Part shown: one piece after another, positions 27,123-39,573 of the stretch
Layout of the letters: each line of letters begins with the position of its first letter
Numbering within the stretch: position 1 is the stretch's first letter
The notes under the pieces: generated by a model
Databases searched by the model: none
Seen by the model: the letters and a program-made list of their open reading frames with translations, nothing else
What the model was told of the DNA's origin: nothing
Made by a program: the position numbers and the translations under genes
From: Paracoccus albicereus
GTDB lineage: Bacteria; Pseudomonadota; Alphaproteobacteria; Rhodobacterales; Rhodobacteraceae
Direction of reading: 5' to 3'
Length of the DNA: 64,000 nt
Assembly: GCF_024359525.1 (NCBI RefSeq)
Contig: NZ_JAKZEU010000001.1
Coordinates: 186,001-250,000 of the forward strand

Positions 27123-30050
27123 TCACAGAATCAGATCGCCGCGCTCGATCGGGATGATACCCGTCAGGATGATCTGCAGATCGGCGACCAGGTCGCCGTC
27201 CAGATCCGCCTCCAGCCGGGTGAAATTGTCGCCATAGACGAACCGCAACTCCCTAGCGCCGGTGAAGTCGGCGTTGAAGATGAAGCCCAGGTCCAGCACC
27301 GACAGATCGACGTGGTCGTCGCCCCGGGTAAAGCCGGTGATCGTGTCGATCCCGGTTGCCGCGTTCGATTCCAGCGCGTCCCGATACAGATAAAGGTCCA
27401 GACCCGAACCGCCATCCAGCCGGTCGGCACCCCGGCCCCCGAACAGCGTGTCGTCGCCCGGACCACCCGACAGCCGGTCCTGTCCGTCACCACCGTCCAG
27501 CCAGTCGTTGCCGGTCTCGCCCGCCAGAAAGTCGTTGCCTGCGCCGCCACGCAGCAGGTCGTCGTCGTTCAGTCCGTAAAGCGTATCGTTGTCGTCACCG
27601 CCGTCCAGCGTGTCATTGCCCCCACCGCCATTCATCCAGTCGTCGCCGGTACTGCCGAACAGCGCGTCGTTTCCCGACAGCCCGCGCAGCCGGTCGTTGC
27701 CATCCCCGCCCTCCAGCGTGTCGTTGCCCAGCTCGCCCACGAGCGTATCGTCGCCGGGCCCGCCATCCATCAGGTCGTCTCCATCCCCGCCCAGCAGCGT
27801 GTCGCGGCCCTCACCGCCGCGCAGCGTATCGTTGGCCTGCGCACCGTGCAGGAAGTCGTCGCCGGACTCACCGTCGATATAATCGTTGCCCAGTCCGCCC
27901 CGCGCCCGGTCGTTGCCGCGACCGGCCATGATCACGTCGTTACCAGCCCCGCCCGCCAGGATGTTGTCGCCGCTGCCGCCGGTCAGCGTGTCGTTTCCCA
28001 TTCCACCGTCCAGCGTGTCGCGGTGAATGCCGCCCAGCAACACGTCATCGCCATCATGTCCGAACAGCCGGTTGCGCCCGGCGGTATCGATCAGCGTGTC
28101 GTTGCCGCGTCCGCCGTTCAGTCTGTCGTCGCCCAGACCACCGTCGAGATGGTCATCGCCGTCCTCGCCCTGCAGATAATCGTTGCCCGATCCGCCCTTC
28201 AGGCGGTCGTTGCCGATTCCGCCCAGCAACAGGTCGGCCCCCGGACCGCCGTCGAGTGCGTCGTCCCCATCCTCGCCCAGCAGCGTGTCGTTGCCGTCGC
28301 CGCCGAACAGCCGGTCGCGTCCTCCACCGCCCCGAAGGCGGTCGTTGTGCCGCTCGCCATAGAGCACGTCCGCACCCAGCCCGCCCGAGATCGCGTCATG
28401 CCCATCACCGCCGATCAGGGTGTCGTCACGCGTGCCCCCCAGGATCACGTCGTTGCCGCCCCGCCCCCGGATGGTCGAGCCGACCAGCGAGGCGCGCAGC
28501 ATGTCGCCCCGATCCGAGCCGTAGATCTGTGTCGAACTGCCCGGCGGCGTGTAATGCGCGATCGGAAACAGCGCATTGGTGAAGAAGCTCGCGGGCAGCG
28601 TCCGGCCGTCATTGGTGAAGATGTCGATCACCGCCGAATGATAGAAGACCTTTGCGCCGTAGGATTGCGGCACGACGGTCAACTGGTAGACGCTGCGCAC
28701 CATGCCCAGTTGCGACAGGTCCAGCTTGTCCACGCCGACCTCGAAATCCTTGATCGCGATCCGGCCGGTGATGTTCGACGCGACAAAGGTGTCGGCGCCC
28801 TGCCCGCCCAGCATCGCGATCGAGCTTTCACCCGCAACCAGCGTGTCGTCCCCCGCTCCGCCATGCATCCAGATCGTCGGCTTGCCAGCGACCATGTAAT
28901 CGTCCTGCGCGGTTCCCTGCGCCGTATCCTGGGTCGTGGTCACCGTCAGACCGACCGGCCCGGGTTCGATCACGAACTGGACGATCCCTGCGGCGCCCGC
29001 GCTCGACACGAACAGCACGATCTTGCCGTCGATCACCGTGGCCTCGATGTCGCTGACGCCGCGAAGGGGCACCCCTTGATCGCCACCGATCGTGTCGAGA
29101 TGCATCAGCTTGCCGTCGGGTTGCATCAGGAACATCGAGACCCCGTCATCGGTGCCGCCCGCGAAGACATAGCCGCGCCCGCCCACCTCGGCCGCCGCCA
29201 GCGCGGTCGCGCCCCTGAACCGGGTCGACAGCTCATCGATCACGTGGTCGGTCGGCTGGAAGCTGCCATCGACGGCGATGCGGAACACCGTCAGCGATGA
29301 TGCGGCCGAGGATGACATCACCGCAAAGCTCTTGCCGTCGACCATGACGGTGACAAGGTCGCGCGGCATGTTGAAGCCGGTCCCGGACTCCATGTGCATG
29401 TATTCGCCGCGGGTCAGCCGGCCATCGTCCGAAACCTGATGCGTCGCGATGAAATTGCCCAGTGCGGACACCGTGACCAGAATCTTGCGTCCGCCGACAT
29501 CGACGGCCTGGATTGAATCGAAGGTGGCGTCCCGCATCTCGGACATCAGCGGCATCGGCGAGATCGAGACACCGCCAAGGCTGCCATCCGCGTTCAGCCG
29601 CCAGGTCGTCAATGTCAGCGAGGCCTTCTGCGCGGTGAAGATGAACTGCCCGCTGACCGTCTCGAACTGGCCGATCTCGACGATGCCGGAACCCAGCACG
29701 CGCGCATCCAGCGGCCGCCCCGCGCTGCCGATCGTGCCGTCGGCCAGGACCTGCCAGCTTCCGCCGCTGCTGCCGCGCGCGTCGATGGGCAGGATCCACG
29801 ATCCCGAAGGCAGATCGATCAGCGCCGTCTGCGGCGCGCGCATCGCCTGCGCGGGGCCTGTGAGGACGCGTTCATCGATGATCCGCAGCGGGTCCAGCGC
29901 CCCGTCCACCGCAAAGGCCGTCAGCCCGCCACCCCGTTCCGATGCGCTGAACAGCACCGTATGGCCATCGACCCGTGCCAGCGACAGGTCGGAAACGCGG
30001 GACAGGTAATCCGCAGCGGTGAATGTGGCCACATGACGCATCACGGCCAT
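27123..30050 (-). CDS. Giant beta-propeller/RTX calcium-binding protein
   Basis: A 975-residue protein in two halves. Residues 1-330 carry about five degenerate blades of the pattern VxGKxxVxxxxxxxGxxxFxxxxDGxL, resembling a lactonase-like beta-propeller. Two RTX-like units lie near residue 390. Then residues 529-888 are exactly 40 contiguous nonapeptides of the GGxGxDxLx type without a break, a calcium-dependent parallel beta-roll. The last 87 residues resemble the C-terminal type I secretion region of serralysin-like proteins. No cleavable signal peptide is present and no HlyB/HlyD/TolC genes are nearby. The start is uncertain (GTG 30053, ATG 30050 or 30038), none with a good ribosome-binding site. 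Likely extracellular; function unknown. Confidence 0.88.
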   Translation of the reverse strand: MAVMRHVATFTAADYLSRVSDLSLARVDGHTVLFSASERGGGLTAFAVDGALDPLRIIDERVLTGPAQAMRAPQTALIDLPSGSWILPIDARGSSGGSWQVLADGTIGSAGRPLDARVLGSGIVEIGQFETVSGQFIFTAQKASLTLTTWRLNADGSLGGVSISPMPLMSEMRDATFDSIQAVDVGGRKILVTVSALGNFIATHQVSDDGRLTRGEYMHMESGTGFNMPRDLVTVMVDGKSFAVMSSSAASSLTVFRIAVDGSFQPTDHVIDELSTRFRGATALAAAEVGGRGYVFAGGTDDGVSMFLMQPDGKLMHLDTIGGDQGVPLRGVSDIEATVIDGKIVLFVSSAGAAGIVQFVIEPGPVGLTVTTTQDTAQGTAQDDYMVAGKPTIWMHGGAGDDTLVAGESSIAMLGGQGADTFVASNITGRIAIKDFEVGVDKLDLSQLGMVRSVYQLTVVPQSYGAKVFYHSAVIDIFTNDGRTLPASFFTNALFPIAHYTPPGSSTQIYGSDRGDMLRASLVGSTIRGRGGNDVILGGTRDDTLIGGDGHDAISGGLGADVLYGERHNDRLRGGGGRDRLFGGDGNDTLLGEDGDDALDGGPGADLLLGGIGNDRLKGGSGNDYLQGEDGDDHLDGGLGDDRLNGGRGNDTLIDTAGRNRLFGHDGDDVLLGGIHRDTLDGGMGNDTLTGGSGDNILAGGAGNDVIMAGRGNDRARGGLGNDYIDGESGDDFLHGAQANDTLRGGEGRDTLLGGDGDDLMDGGPGDDTLVGELGNDTLEGGDGNDRLRGLSGNDALFGSTGDDWMNGGGGNDTLDGGDDNDTLYGLNDDDLLRGGAGNDFLAGETGNDWLDGGDGQDRLSGGPGDDTLFGGRGADRLDGGSGLDLYLYRDALESNAATGIDTITGFTRGDDHVDLSVLDLGFIFNADFTGARELRFVYGDNFTRLEADLDGDLVADLQIILTGIIPIERGDLIL

Positions 30051-30146
30051 CACAGGGGAAATCCATTCTATGAATCGTCGTCCCGACCCTATCGATTCCG
30101 GTTCGCGAAAACCTTAATCCCGGATGCCTTCACCAATGCTAAATGG

Positions 30147-30974
30147 CTAGAATTTTAAGCTGTCAGCGATTGCTTGACCCGAAACCGGCGACCCGGCAGC
30201 GGGTTCGCGCGCGGGTGCCAGCGCCCCGTAAAGGATCAGCGCCGGATGGGTGATCTCTGCCGTCTCCAGCATCGTCGCAAGCCCCGCGATGTCGGTCCTG
30301 ACCAGCCGCTCGGCCGGATGTCCCACGGCTTCGGCGAACAGCGCGGGCGTGGTCGCGGGCAGGCCGCGCGCGATCAACTCGGCCGCCATCGCGGGGAAGG
30401 TGCGCTGGCCCATGAACACCACCGTCACGGCAAGCGGATCGGCCAGCGCCGCCCAGTTCAGGTCCGCGGGCAGCTTGCCCGTCACGTCGGCGGCGGTCAC
30501 GTATTGCAGCCGCCGCGCCGTCAGCCGCCTTGTCAGAGGCAGCCCCGCCACCGCCGCGGCAGCCGAGGCCGAGGTGACGCCCGGAACGATCTCCCAGCCG
30601 ATGCCGGCGGCATCCAGGGCCACGATCTCTTCCTCCAGCCGGCCGAAGATGCCCGCATCGCCGGATTTCAGCCGCACCACGCGACGCCCGGACCTTGCCT
30701 GCTCGACCAGTAATTCATTGACGAATTCCTGCTTGGCCGACGGGCGGCGGGCGCGCTTGCCCACGGCGATCCGTTCCGCCTGCGGGCCGGAATGATCCAG
30801 AACCGCCTGCGACACCAGCGCATCATACAGGACCACATCCGCGTCGCGCAGCCGCTCGGCCGCCTTCAGCGTCAGCAGACCGGGATCGCCCGGCCCTGCC
30901 GACACGAGAGAAACGAAACCGGAAGTGGCGTCGGGATCGGGCAAGGTTCGACCTGCGATGGACAAAACGTCCAT
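30147..30974 (-). CDS. cobA: Uroporphyrinogen-III C-methyltransferase
   Basis: SAM-dependent methyltransferase (275 residues) that converts uroporphyrinogen III to precorrin-2, the branch point to cobalamin and siroheme. The SUMT motif VSAGPGDPGLLTLKA is near residue 25, GDAGIFGR near 105 and VVFMGQRT near 185. It is a stand-alone enzyme without the CysG oxidase/ferrochelatase domain. It lies between the RTX gene and an SDR gene, with no other corrin genes nearby. QueG in this window is cobalamin-dependent. Confidence 0.94.
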   Translation of the reverse strand: MDVLSIAGRTLPDPDATSGFVSLVSAGPGDPGLLTLKAAERLRDADVVLYDALVSQAVLDHSGPQAERIAVGKRARRPSAKQEFVNELLVEQARSGRRVVRLKSGDAGIFGRLEEEIVALDAAGIGWEIVPGVTSASAAAAVAGLPLTRRLTARRLQYVTAADVTGKLPADLNWAALADPLAVTVVFMGQRTFPAMAAELIARGLPATTPALFAEAVGHPAERLVRTDIAGLATMLETAEITHPALILYGALAPAREPAAGSPVSGQAIADSLKF

Positions 30975-31012
30975 CAGCTATAGCATCGCGACCCTTCCCG
31001 ACAATGGCGCGC

Positions 31013-31744
31013 TCAGATGCAGCGGCCGCCATCCACTTCCATCGCGACGCCGGTGATCATCGAGGCCTCGTCCGAGGCGAGGAAACACGCAGCATTGCCC
31101 AGATCCTCGGGTGTCGAGAAACGCCCGATCGGAATCGTCGACAGAAACTTCGCCCGGATCTCGGGCGTGTCCTCGCCCATGAAGCTTTTCAGCAGCGGCG
31201 TCTCGCCCGCGACCGGGTTCAGCGCGTTCACGCGGATGCCGAAGGGCGCCAGTTCCACCGCCATCGCCTTGGTTGCTGTGATCATCCAGCCTTTGGAGGC
31301 GTTGTACCAGTTCAGCCGGGGTCGGGGCGACACGCCGGCGGTCGAGGCGACGTTCACGATCGCGCCCCCGCCCGCCTGCTTCATCAGCGGCACGATCTCG
31401 CGCGCGAACAGGTAGACCGACTTGCAGTTCACAGCCAGGACACGGTCGAAATCCTCTTCCGACACGTCTTCCATCAGCGCGGGCAGATGGGTCACGCCCG
31501 CATTGTTCACCAGCACGTCGGGCGCGCGGTCCAGCCCCGCGACCAGCGCGCGGATGCTGTCGCCGCTGGCCACGTCGACCTCGACCGCGATGCCGCCGAC
31601 CTCGGCCGCGACCTTCTCGGCCGCCGCACGGTTGATGTCGGCCACCACGACCTGCGCGCCTTCGGCTGCGAATTTCTTCGCGATGCCCGCGCCAAAGCCC
31701 GATCCGCCACCGGTCACGATGGCCAGTTTGTCCTGAAGTCTCAT
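31013..31744 (-). CDS. SDR-family oxidoreductase
   Basis: Classical short-chain dehydrogenase/reductase of 243 residues. The cofactor motif TGGGSGFGAGIA is near residue 11, and an Asp in VVADINR suggests NAD(H) preference. NNAG is near residue 84, the catalytic Ser in NVASTAG near 134, and YNASKGW near 147. It is divergent from the ABC transporter/aldehyde dehydrogenase operon starting at 31838, so it may oxidise the alcohol precursor of that aldehyde (inference). Substrate unknown. Confidence 0.92.
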   Translation of the reverse strand: MRLQDKLAIVTGGGSGFGAGIAKKFAAEGAQVVVADINRAAAEKVAAEVGGIAVEVDVASGDSIRALVAGLDRAPDVLVNNAGVTHLPALMEDVSEEDFDRVLAVNCKSVYLFAREIVPLMKQAGGGAIVNVASTAGVSPRPRLNWYNASKGWMITATKAMAVELAPFGIRVNALNPVAGETPLLKSFMGEDTPEIRAKFLSTIPIGRFSTPEDLGNAACFLASDEASMITGVAMEVDGGRCI

Positions 31745-31837
31745 GCTTGCCCCCTTGGTTGGCGGCCACAATGGCAGAGCGCGCCGCGGCGACAAGACCC
31801 GCTTTACGCCCCCTGCGACGCGCACTAGCGTCGCGCC

Positions 31838-32775
<938 letters not shown>

Positions 32776-32779
<4 letters not shown>

Positions 32780-33584
32780 GATGGGGCCTGATCCTCGGCG
32801 CGATCCTTGCCGGCATCGCCGTCCTGGCGGCGCTGATCTCCTTCGCGTGGACGCCTTACGACGTCACCGCGATGGCCATCGCCGACAAGCTGCAGACACC
32901 GTCGGCCAGCCATCCCTTCGGCACCGACCATTTCGGCCGCGACATCCTGTCGATGCTGATGGTCGGCGCGCGCACCTCCATCGCCGTGGCGCTGGTCGCG
33001 GTCGGCATCGGCATGGGCCTCGGCGTGCCGCTGGGGCTGCTCGCCGCCGCCAACCGCGGATCGTGGATCGACGAGACGGTGATGCGCGGCAACGACCTGA
33101 TCTTCGCCTTCCCCAGCCTCGTCATCGCGATCCTGATCACCGCGGTCTTCGGCCCGTCCGCCGTCAACGCGATCATCGCCATCGGCATCTTCAACATCCC
33201 GGTCTTCGCGCGCGTGACCCGCGGCGGCGCGATGCCGCTCTGGACGCTCGACTACATCCGCGCCGCCGAGGTCGCGGGCAAGCGCCGCGCCCGGATCAGT
33301 GTCGAACATATCCTGCCCAACATCGCCAACCTTCTGATCGTGCAGGGCACGATCCAGTTCAGCCTCGGCATCCTGGCCGAGGCGGGGCTGTCCTATGTCG
33401 GCCTTGGCGCGCAGCCGCCCACGCCCAGCTGGGGCCGGATGCTGGCCGAGGCGCAGACCATGGTCACCATCGCCCCCCATGTCGCGGTGATCCCGGGCCT
33501 CGCCATCGTGTTGACGGTGCTGGGGCTGAACCTGCTGGGCGACGGTCTGCGCGACTGGCTCGACCCACGCCTGCGGGTGATGCG

Positions 33585-33588
<4 letters not shown>
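32776..33588 (+). CDS. Oligopeptide/nickel-type ABC transporter permease (DppC-like)
   Basis: Second permease subunit (270 residues) with the DppC signature HPFGTDHFGRDILSMLMVGARTS near residue 47 and the EAA loop DYIRAAEVAGKRRARISVEHILPN near 160. Its ATG overlaps the stop of the preceding permease. It would form the membrane channel as a heterodimer with that protein. Confidence 0.93.
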
Positions 33589-35161
<1,573 letters not shown>

Positions 35162-35165
<4 letters not shown>

Positions 35166-36604
35166 AAGACCTGTGGTTTCCCTCGGATCAGATCCTGATC
35201 GGCGGCGCGTGGCAGGACGCGACCGATCACTTGCCGGTGGAAAACCCCTCGACCGGCGAGACGATCGGCCGGATCGCCCGTGGCCGCGCGGCCGAGATCG
35301 ACGCGGCGGTCAAGGCGGCCGAGGCCGCGCGCACCGGCGAATGGGGGCGCATGACCGCGCTGGAACGCGGCCGGATTCTCGCACGCATCGGGCAGCTTGT
35401 GCTGGAACGCACCGACGCGCTGGCGCGGATCGAGGCGATGGACGTCGGCAAGCCGCTGACCCAGGCCCGTGCCGATGCGGTGGCGCTGGCCCGTTATCTG
35501 GAATTCTACGCCGGCGCCGCCGACAAGATCATGGGCGAGACGATTCCCTATCTCGACGGCTACACCGTCTACACGCTGCGCGAACCCCACGGCGTCACCG
35601 GCCATATCGTGCCCTGGAACTACCCGATGCAGATCATCGGCCGCTCGGTCGGTGCGGCGCTGACGATGGGCAATGCCTGCGTCCTGAAACCGGCCGAGGA
35701 AGCCAGCCTGACCGCGCTGGCCTTCGCGCGGCTCGCGATGGATGCGGGCCTGCCGCCCGACGCGCTGAACGTGGTCACGGGTCTGGGCGAAGAAGCGGGG
35801 GCCGCGCTTTCGTCGCATCCGGGCGTCCATCATCTGTCCTTCACCGGCTCGGTCGGCGTCGGAAAGCTGATCCAGCAATCCGCGGGCGAAAACGTCGTCC
35901 CGGTCACGCTGGAACTGGGTGGCAAGTCGCCGCAACTGGTCTTCGACGACGCCGATCTCGACCGCGCGCTGCCGTTCCTCGTCAACGCCGGCATCCAGAA
36001 TGCCGGCCAGACCTGTTCCGCCGCCTCGCGCATCCTCGTTCAGCGGGGTGTCCATGACGAGGTGGTCGCGCGCATGGCCGACGCCTACCGCAAGCTGCGC
36101 GTCGGTCCGGCGATGGACGATCTGAACGTGGGTCCCCTGATCTCGGCGCGGCAGAAAGAGATCGTTCAGGGCTTTCTCGACAGCGCGGGCGACCTGACCA
36201 TCGCTGCCACGGGCCAGATCGTGGACGGCGCCCCGGAAGGCGGCAACTACCTCGCCCCGCACCTGTTGACCGAGGTGTCGCCCGACCATCCGCTCGCGCG
36301 TGACGAGATCTTCGGCCCGGTTCAGGTCGTCATCCCCTTCGACGACGAGGCCGAGGCCATCGCGATCGCCAACGGGACCGATTACGGCCTCGTGGCCTCC
36401 GTCTGGACCGAGAACGGCAGTCGCGCGATGCGTCTGGCCAAGGCGATCCGCTCGGGTCAGGTCTTCCTCAACAATTACGGCGCCGGCGGCGGGGTCGAGC
36501 TGCCGTTCGGTGGGATCGGCAAGTCAGGTCACGGCCGCGAAAAGGGGTTCGAGGCGCTCTACGGCTTCTCGACCCTCAAGACCGTCGCCGCCCATCACGG
36601 CTAG
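35162..36604 (+). CDS. NAD(P)-dependent aldehyde dehydrogenase
   Basis: A 480-residue aldehyde dehydrogenase that oxidises an aldehyde to the acid. The catalytic Glu is in LELGGKSPQLVF near residue 255 and the Cys nucleophile in NAGQTCSAASRI near residue 289. The cofactor segment VPWNYPMQ near 150 and FTGSVGVGK near 228 are also intact. It resembles betaine-aldehyde or aminobutyraldehyde dehydrogenases, but the substrate is not determined. Its ATG overlaps the transporter ATPase stop, suggesting that the imported compound is catabolised through an aldehyde. Confidence 0.93.
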
Positions 36605-36615
36605 GGTTGCACGAC

Positions 36616-36637
36616 CCCGCGCCTGTGCCAGCGCGGG
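36616..36637 (+). terminator. Hairpin downstream of the aldehyde dehydrogenase
   Basis: Perfect 7-bp stem CCCGCGC/GCGCGGG with an 8-base loop, 12 bases after the stop codon. It is followed after a short spacer by the T-rich tract TTTCTTCTTT, which belongs to the adjacent repeat element. Probable end of the ABC/ALDH operon. Confidence 0.5.
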
Positions 36638-36642
36638 CGACG

Positions 36643-36700
36643 CCCTTTCTTCTTTACACAAATATCCCCGCCGGAGGCATTCGGGCGCAGCCCGAACCCC
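36643..36700 (-). repeat. Dispersed palindromic element, copy 2
   Basis: Read on the minus strand: a 7-bp stem with 3-base loop (TTCGGGC-TGC-GCCCGAA, 36680-36696), a short GC-rich spacer, GGGGATATTT, six variable bases, then AGAAGAAAGG. The tail matches copy 1 at 25999-26065 and the stem has the same geometry with different bases. It lies in opposite orientation between the ALDH operon and nfuA. The surrounding gap 36605-36946 contains no gene. Confidence 0.7.
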
Positions 36701-36717
36701 TTAACGCTTCCTGAACC
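36701..36717 (+). promoter_or_regulatory. CtrA-like box 1 (degenerate)
   Basis: TTAACGCTTCCTGAACC reads TTAA-N7-TGAACC, one mismatch from the CtrA consensus TTAA-N7-TTAAC known from Caulobacter and other alphaproteobacteria. It is almost identical to the box at 36870-36886. Confidence 0.4.
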
Positions 36718-36730
36718 GCCCGTTCGCAGC

Positions 36731-36774
36731 CTGTGTACAGGTTGTGTACAGCCTGTGTACGCGCGGTGTACGGG
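36731..36774. repeat. Four-copy 11-bp tandem array with GTGTAC core
   Basis: GTGTAC occurs at 36733, 36744, 36755 and 36766, exactly 11 bases apart. Units read CTGTGTACAGG, TTGTGTACAGC, CTGTGTACGCG and CGGTGTACGGG, and a decayed fifth unit may follow. An 11-bp period is close to one helical turn, so all cores face one side of the DNA. The period is not a multiple of three, so the array is not coding. Confidence 0.75.
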
Positions 36775-36869
36775 TTGTGACGCGTCAGACCCAGCAAACG
36801 CTGGCCCGAACGACCCGCCGCCCGTTGCGCTGTTGCACAGCCACCGTGCGCTTGATGCGCCGTCCGATC

Positions 36870-36886
36870 TTAACCGTTCCTTAACC
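36870..36886 (+). promoter_or_regulatory. CtrA-like box 2 upstream of nfuA
   Basis: TTAACCGTTCCTTAACC is an exact TTAA-N7-TTAACC match to the CtrA binding consensus. It lies 61 bases before the nfuA start and just upstream of the possible -35 TTGACC at 36896. Confidence 0.55.
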
Positions 36887-36895
36887 TTCCTTCGC

Positions 36896-36924
36896 TTGAC
36901 CCGACGGCCCTCGACGCCCATATC
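36896..36924 (+). promoter_or_regulatory. Possible nfuA promoter
   Basis: TTGACC (36896-36901) is followed after 17 bases by CATATC (36919-36924). The -35 is good and the -10 weak. It is the best candidate in the 342-base gap and lies directly after CtrA-like box 2. Confidence 0.35.
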
Positions 36925-36946
36925 TGGACCAACAAGGAGCCCGCCG

Positions 36947-37510
36947 ATGTTCATCCAGACCGAAACCACGCCGAACCCCGCCACGCTGAAATTCCTGCCG
37001 GGCGAAACCGTGCTGGGCGCAGCGGGCACCGCCGATTTCCCCGACCGCGACACCGCCGGCGCCTCGCCGCTGGCCAGCCGCATCTTCGGTGTCCCCGGCG
37101 TCACCGGCGTGTTCCTGGGCAGCGATTTCGTGACCGTCACCAAGGCCGAGGCGACCCAGTGGGATCACCTGAAGCCCTCGGTCCTCGGCGCGATCATGGA
37201 GCATTACCAGTCCGGCGCCCCGGTCGTTGAGAACGCCGGCGCCGGTGACGGCGGCCACGCCGCCCATGACGGCCCCGACGGCGATATTGTCGTCCAGATC
37301 AAGGAGTTGCTGGACACCCGCGTGCGTCCGGCAGTGGCGCAGGATGGCGGAGACATCACCTTCCACGGCTTCGACCGCGGCGTCGTCTACCTGCACATGC
37401 AGGGCGCCTGCGCGGGCTGCCCGTCCTCGACCCTGACGCTGAAGATGGGGATCGAGAATCTGCTGCGTCACTACATCCCCGAAGTGACCGAGGTCCGCCC
37501 GGTTGCCTGA
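36947..37510 (+). CDS. nfuA: NfuA-type Fe-S scaffold/carrier protein
   Basis: A 187-residue Fe-S cluster carrier that delivers [4Fe-4S] clusters to apoproteins. The N-terminal NFU domain starts MFIQTETTPNPATLKFLPG. The C-terminal NifU domain carries the cluster-binding pair in GACAGCPSSTLTLKMG near residue 150. AAGGAG lies seven bases upstream of the ATG. It starts the nfuA-tsaB-rimI operon. Confidence 0.95.
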   Translation: MFIQTETTPNPATLKFLPGETVLGAAGTADFPDRDTAGASPLASRIFGVPGVTGVFLGSDFVTVTKAEATQWDHLKPSVLGAIMEHYQSGAPVVENAGAGDGGHAAHDGPDGDIVVQIKELLDTRVRPAVAQDGGDITFHGFDRGVVYLHMQGACAGCPSSTLTLKMGIENLLRHYIPEVTEVRPVA

Positions 37511-38090
37511 AGGGGTCAGTCTCGGCTTCGACACATCGGCCGCGCATTGCGCGGCCGCTTTGCTGTCCGGCGACGACATCCTGACCCAGCGCATCGAACC
37601 GATGGCCAAGGGCCAGGCCGAGCGCCTGTTTCCGATCATTGAGGAATTGCTGGTCGAATCCGGCATCACCTGGTCCGACCTGTCGGTCATCGGCGTCGGC
37701 ACCGGCCCCGGCAATTTTACCGGCATCCGCATCGCCGTCGCCGCCGCGCGCGGATTGTCCCTGTCGCTCGGCATCCCGGCGATCGGCATCTCCGTTCCCG
37801 AAGCGATGGCGCTGGACCTGCCGCGCCCCTGCCGCATCGTCATCCCGGCCCGCGCCAATCACCTGATCTGGCAGAACTTTCGCGACGATGCGGAAGTCAC
37901 CGCGCCGCAGCAATCAGATACCCTGCCCCCCGGCCCGGCGCCCAGCGATCCCGTCGTCCCGCTGCCTGTCGCGATCGCGCGTCTCGCCTTGGCTCGTCGT
38001 GATCGACCCCATCCGCGCCCCGCGCCGATCTACCTGCGTCCCGCCGACGCAGCACCCGCGCGCGACCGTGGACCGGTGATGCTGCCGTGA
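37503..38090 (+). CDS. tsaB: tRNA threonylcarbamoyladenosine biosynthesis protein TsaB
   Basis: Pseudo-kinase partner of TsaD in t6A synthesis (195 residues). The ASKHA-fold N-terminus LGFDTSAAHCAAALL and the GVGTGPGNFTGIRIAVAAARGLS segment near residue 65 are diagnostic. It begins with TTG at 37503 inside the nfuA 3' end (8-base overlap). A GAGG nine bases upstream is the only site, and no ATG or GTG fits the conserved N-terminus. The C-terminal third is Pro/Arg-rich and variable, as usual. Confidence 0.9.
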   Translation: MPEGVSLGFDTSAAHCAAALLSGDDILTQRIEPMAKGQAERLFPIIEELLVESGITWSDLSVIGVGTGPGNFTGIRIAVAAARGLSLSLGIPAIGISVPEAMALDLPRPCRIVIPARANHLIWQNFRDDAEVTAPQQSDTLPPGPAPSDPVVPLPVAIARLALARRDRPHPRPAPIYLRPADAAPARDRGPVMLP

Positions 38091-38506
38091 CCTTCGACCA
38101 GATGGCCGCGCTTCACGCGCGCGCCTTCACCCGTCCCCGCCCCTGGTCCGCGGACGAGATCGCCGAAATCCTCGGCACGACCGGCGCCTTCCTCGTCTCG
38201 CACGCCCAGGGCTTCCTGATCGGACGGGTCATCGCGGACGAGGCCGAACTTCTGACGCTCGCCGTCGATCCCGATGCCCGAAGACTGGGCATCGGTGCCG
38301 ATCTGACGCGGCGTTTCCTGCATGCCGCGGCGTCGCGCGGCGCGGCGCAGGTCTTTCTCGAGGTCGCATCCGACAACACCGCCGCACGCGCGCTATACGC
38401 CAGTCTCGGCTGGCGTGAAGCGGGTCTGAGACGCGGCTATTTCGCGCGCGATCTGGACGCGCTGGTGCTGCGGATCGACCTTGAATCGCACGAAAAAGAC
38501 GGTTGA
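38087..38506 (+). CDS. rimI: RimI-like GNAT N-acetyltransferase
   Basis: A 139-residue GNAT acetyltransferase. The acetyl-CoA loop is LAVDPDARRLGIGADL near residue 60, followed by EVASDNTAARALYASLGWREAGLRRGYF, typical of RimI, which acetylates the N-terminus of ribosomal protein S18. The GTG start overlaps the tsaB stop (GTGA), the usual tsaB-rimI order. A GGGCCC hairpin at 38544-38561 follows at 38 bases without a T-run. Confidence 0.88.
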   Translation: MTFDQMAALHARAFTRPRPWSADEIAEILGTTGAFLVSHAQGFLIGRVIADEAELLTLAVDPDARRLGIGADLTRRFLHAAASRGAAQVFLEVASDNTAARALYASLGWREAGLRRGYFARDLDALVLRIDLESHEKDG

Positions 38507-38583
38507 CCGCTACCACCGCTTGATCCCTAATCCCTGCATCTTCGGGCCCGCCGCAGGGCCCCAAAACAGGGTTGAGGTATCAG

Positions 38584-39572
<989 letters not shown>

Positions 39573-39573
<1 letters not shown>

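Noticed and set aside
27387..28466. Dense 27-bp DNA repeats that could suggest a CRISPR array or minisatellite
   Set aside because: Repeats are in frame, degenerate and encode RTX nonapeptides; there are no identical direct repeats with unique spacers and no cas genes.
27312..29300. A 662-codon plus-strand open frame with valine-rich periodic repeats across the RTX gene
   Set aside because: The periodicity is the mirror of the RTX nonapeptide DNA on the minus strand; no start site or domain supports it.
36755..36946. N-terminal extension of nfuA into the 11-bp repeat array
   Set aside because: The frame is open by chance; the ATG at 36947 has an AAGGAG site and gives the conserved N-terminus, and the 11-bp period is incompatible with coding.
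38544..38561. GGGCCC hairpin between rimI and the BMP operon as a terminator
   Set aside because: The stem is only six bases and is followed by CAAAAC without a T-run, so I do not list it as a terminator.
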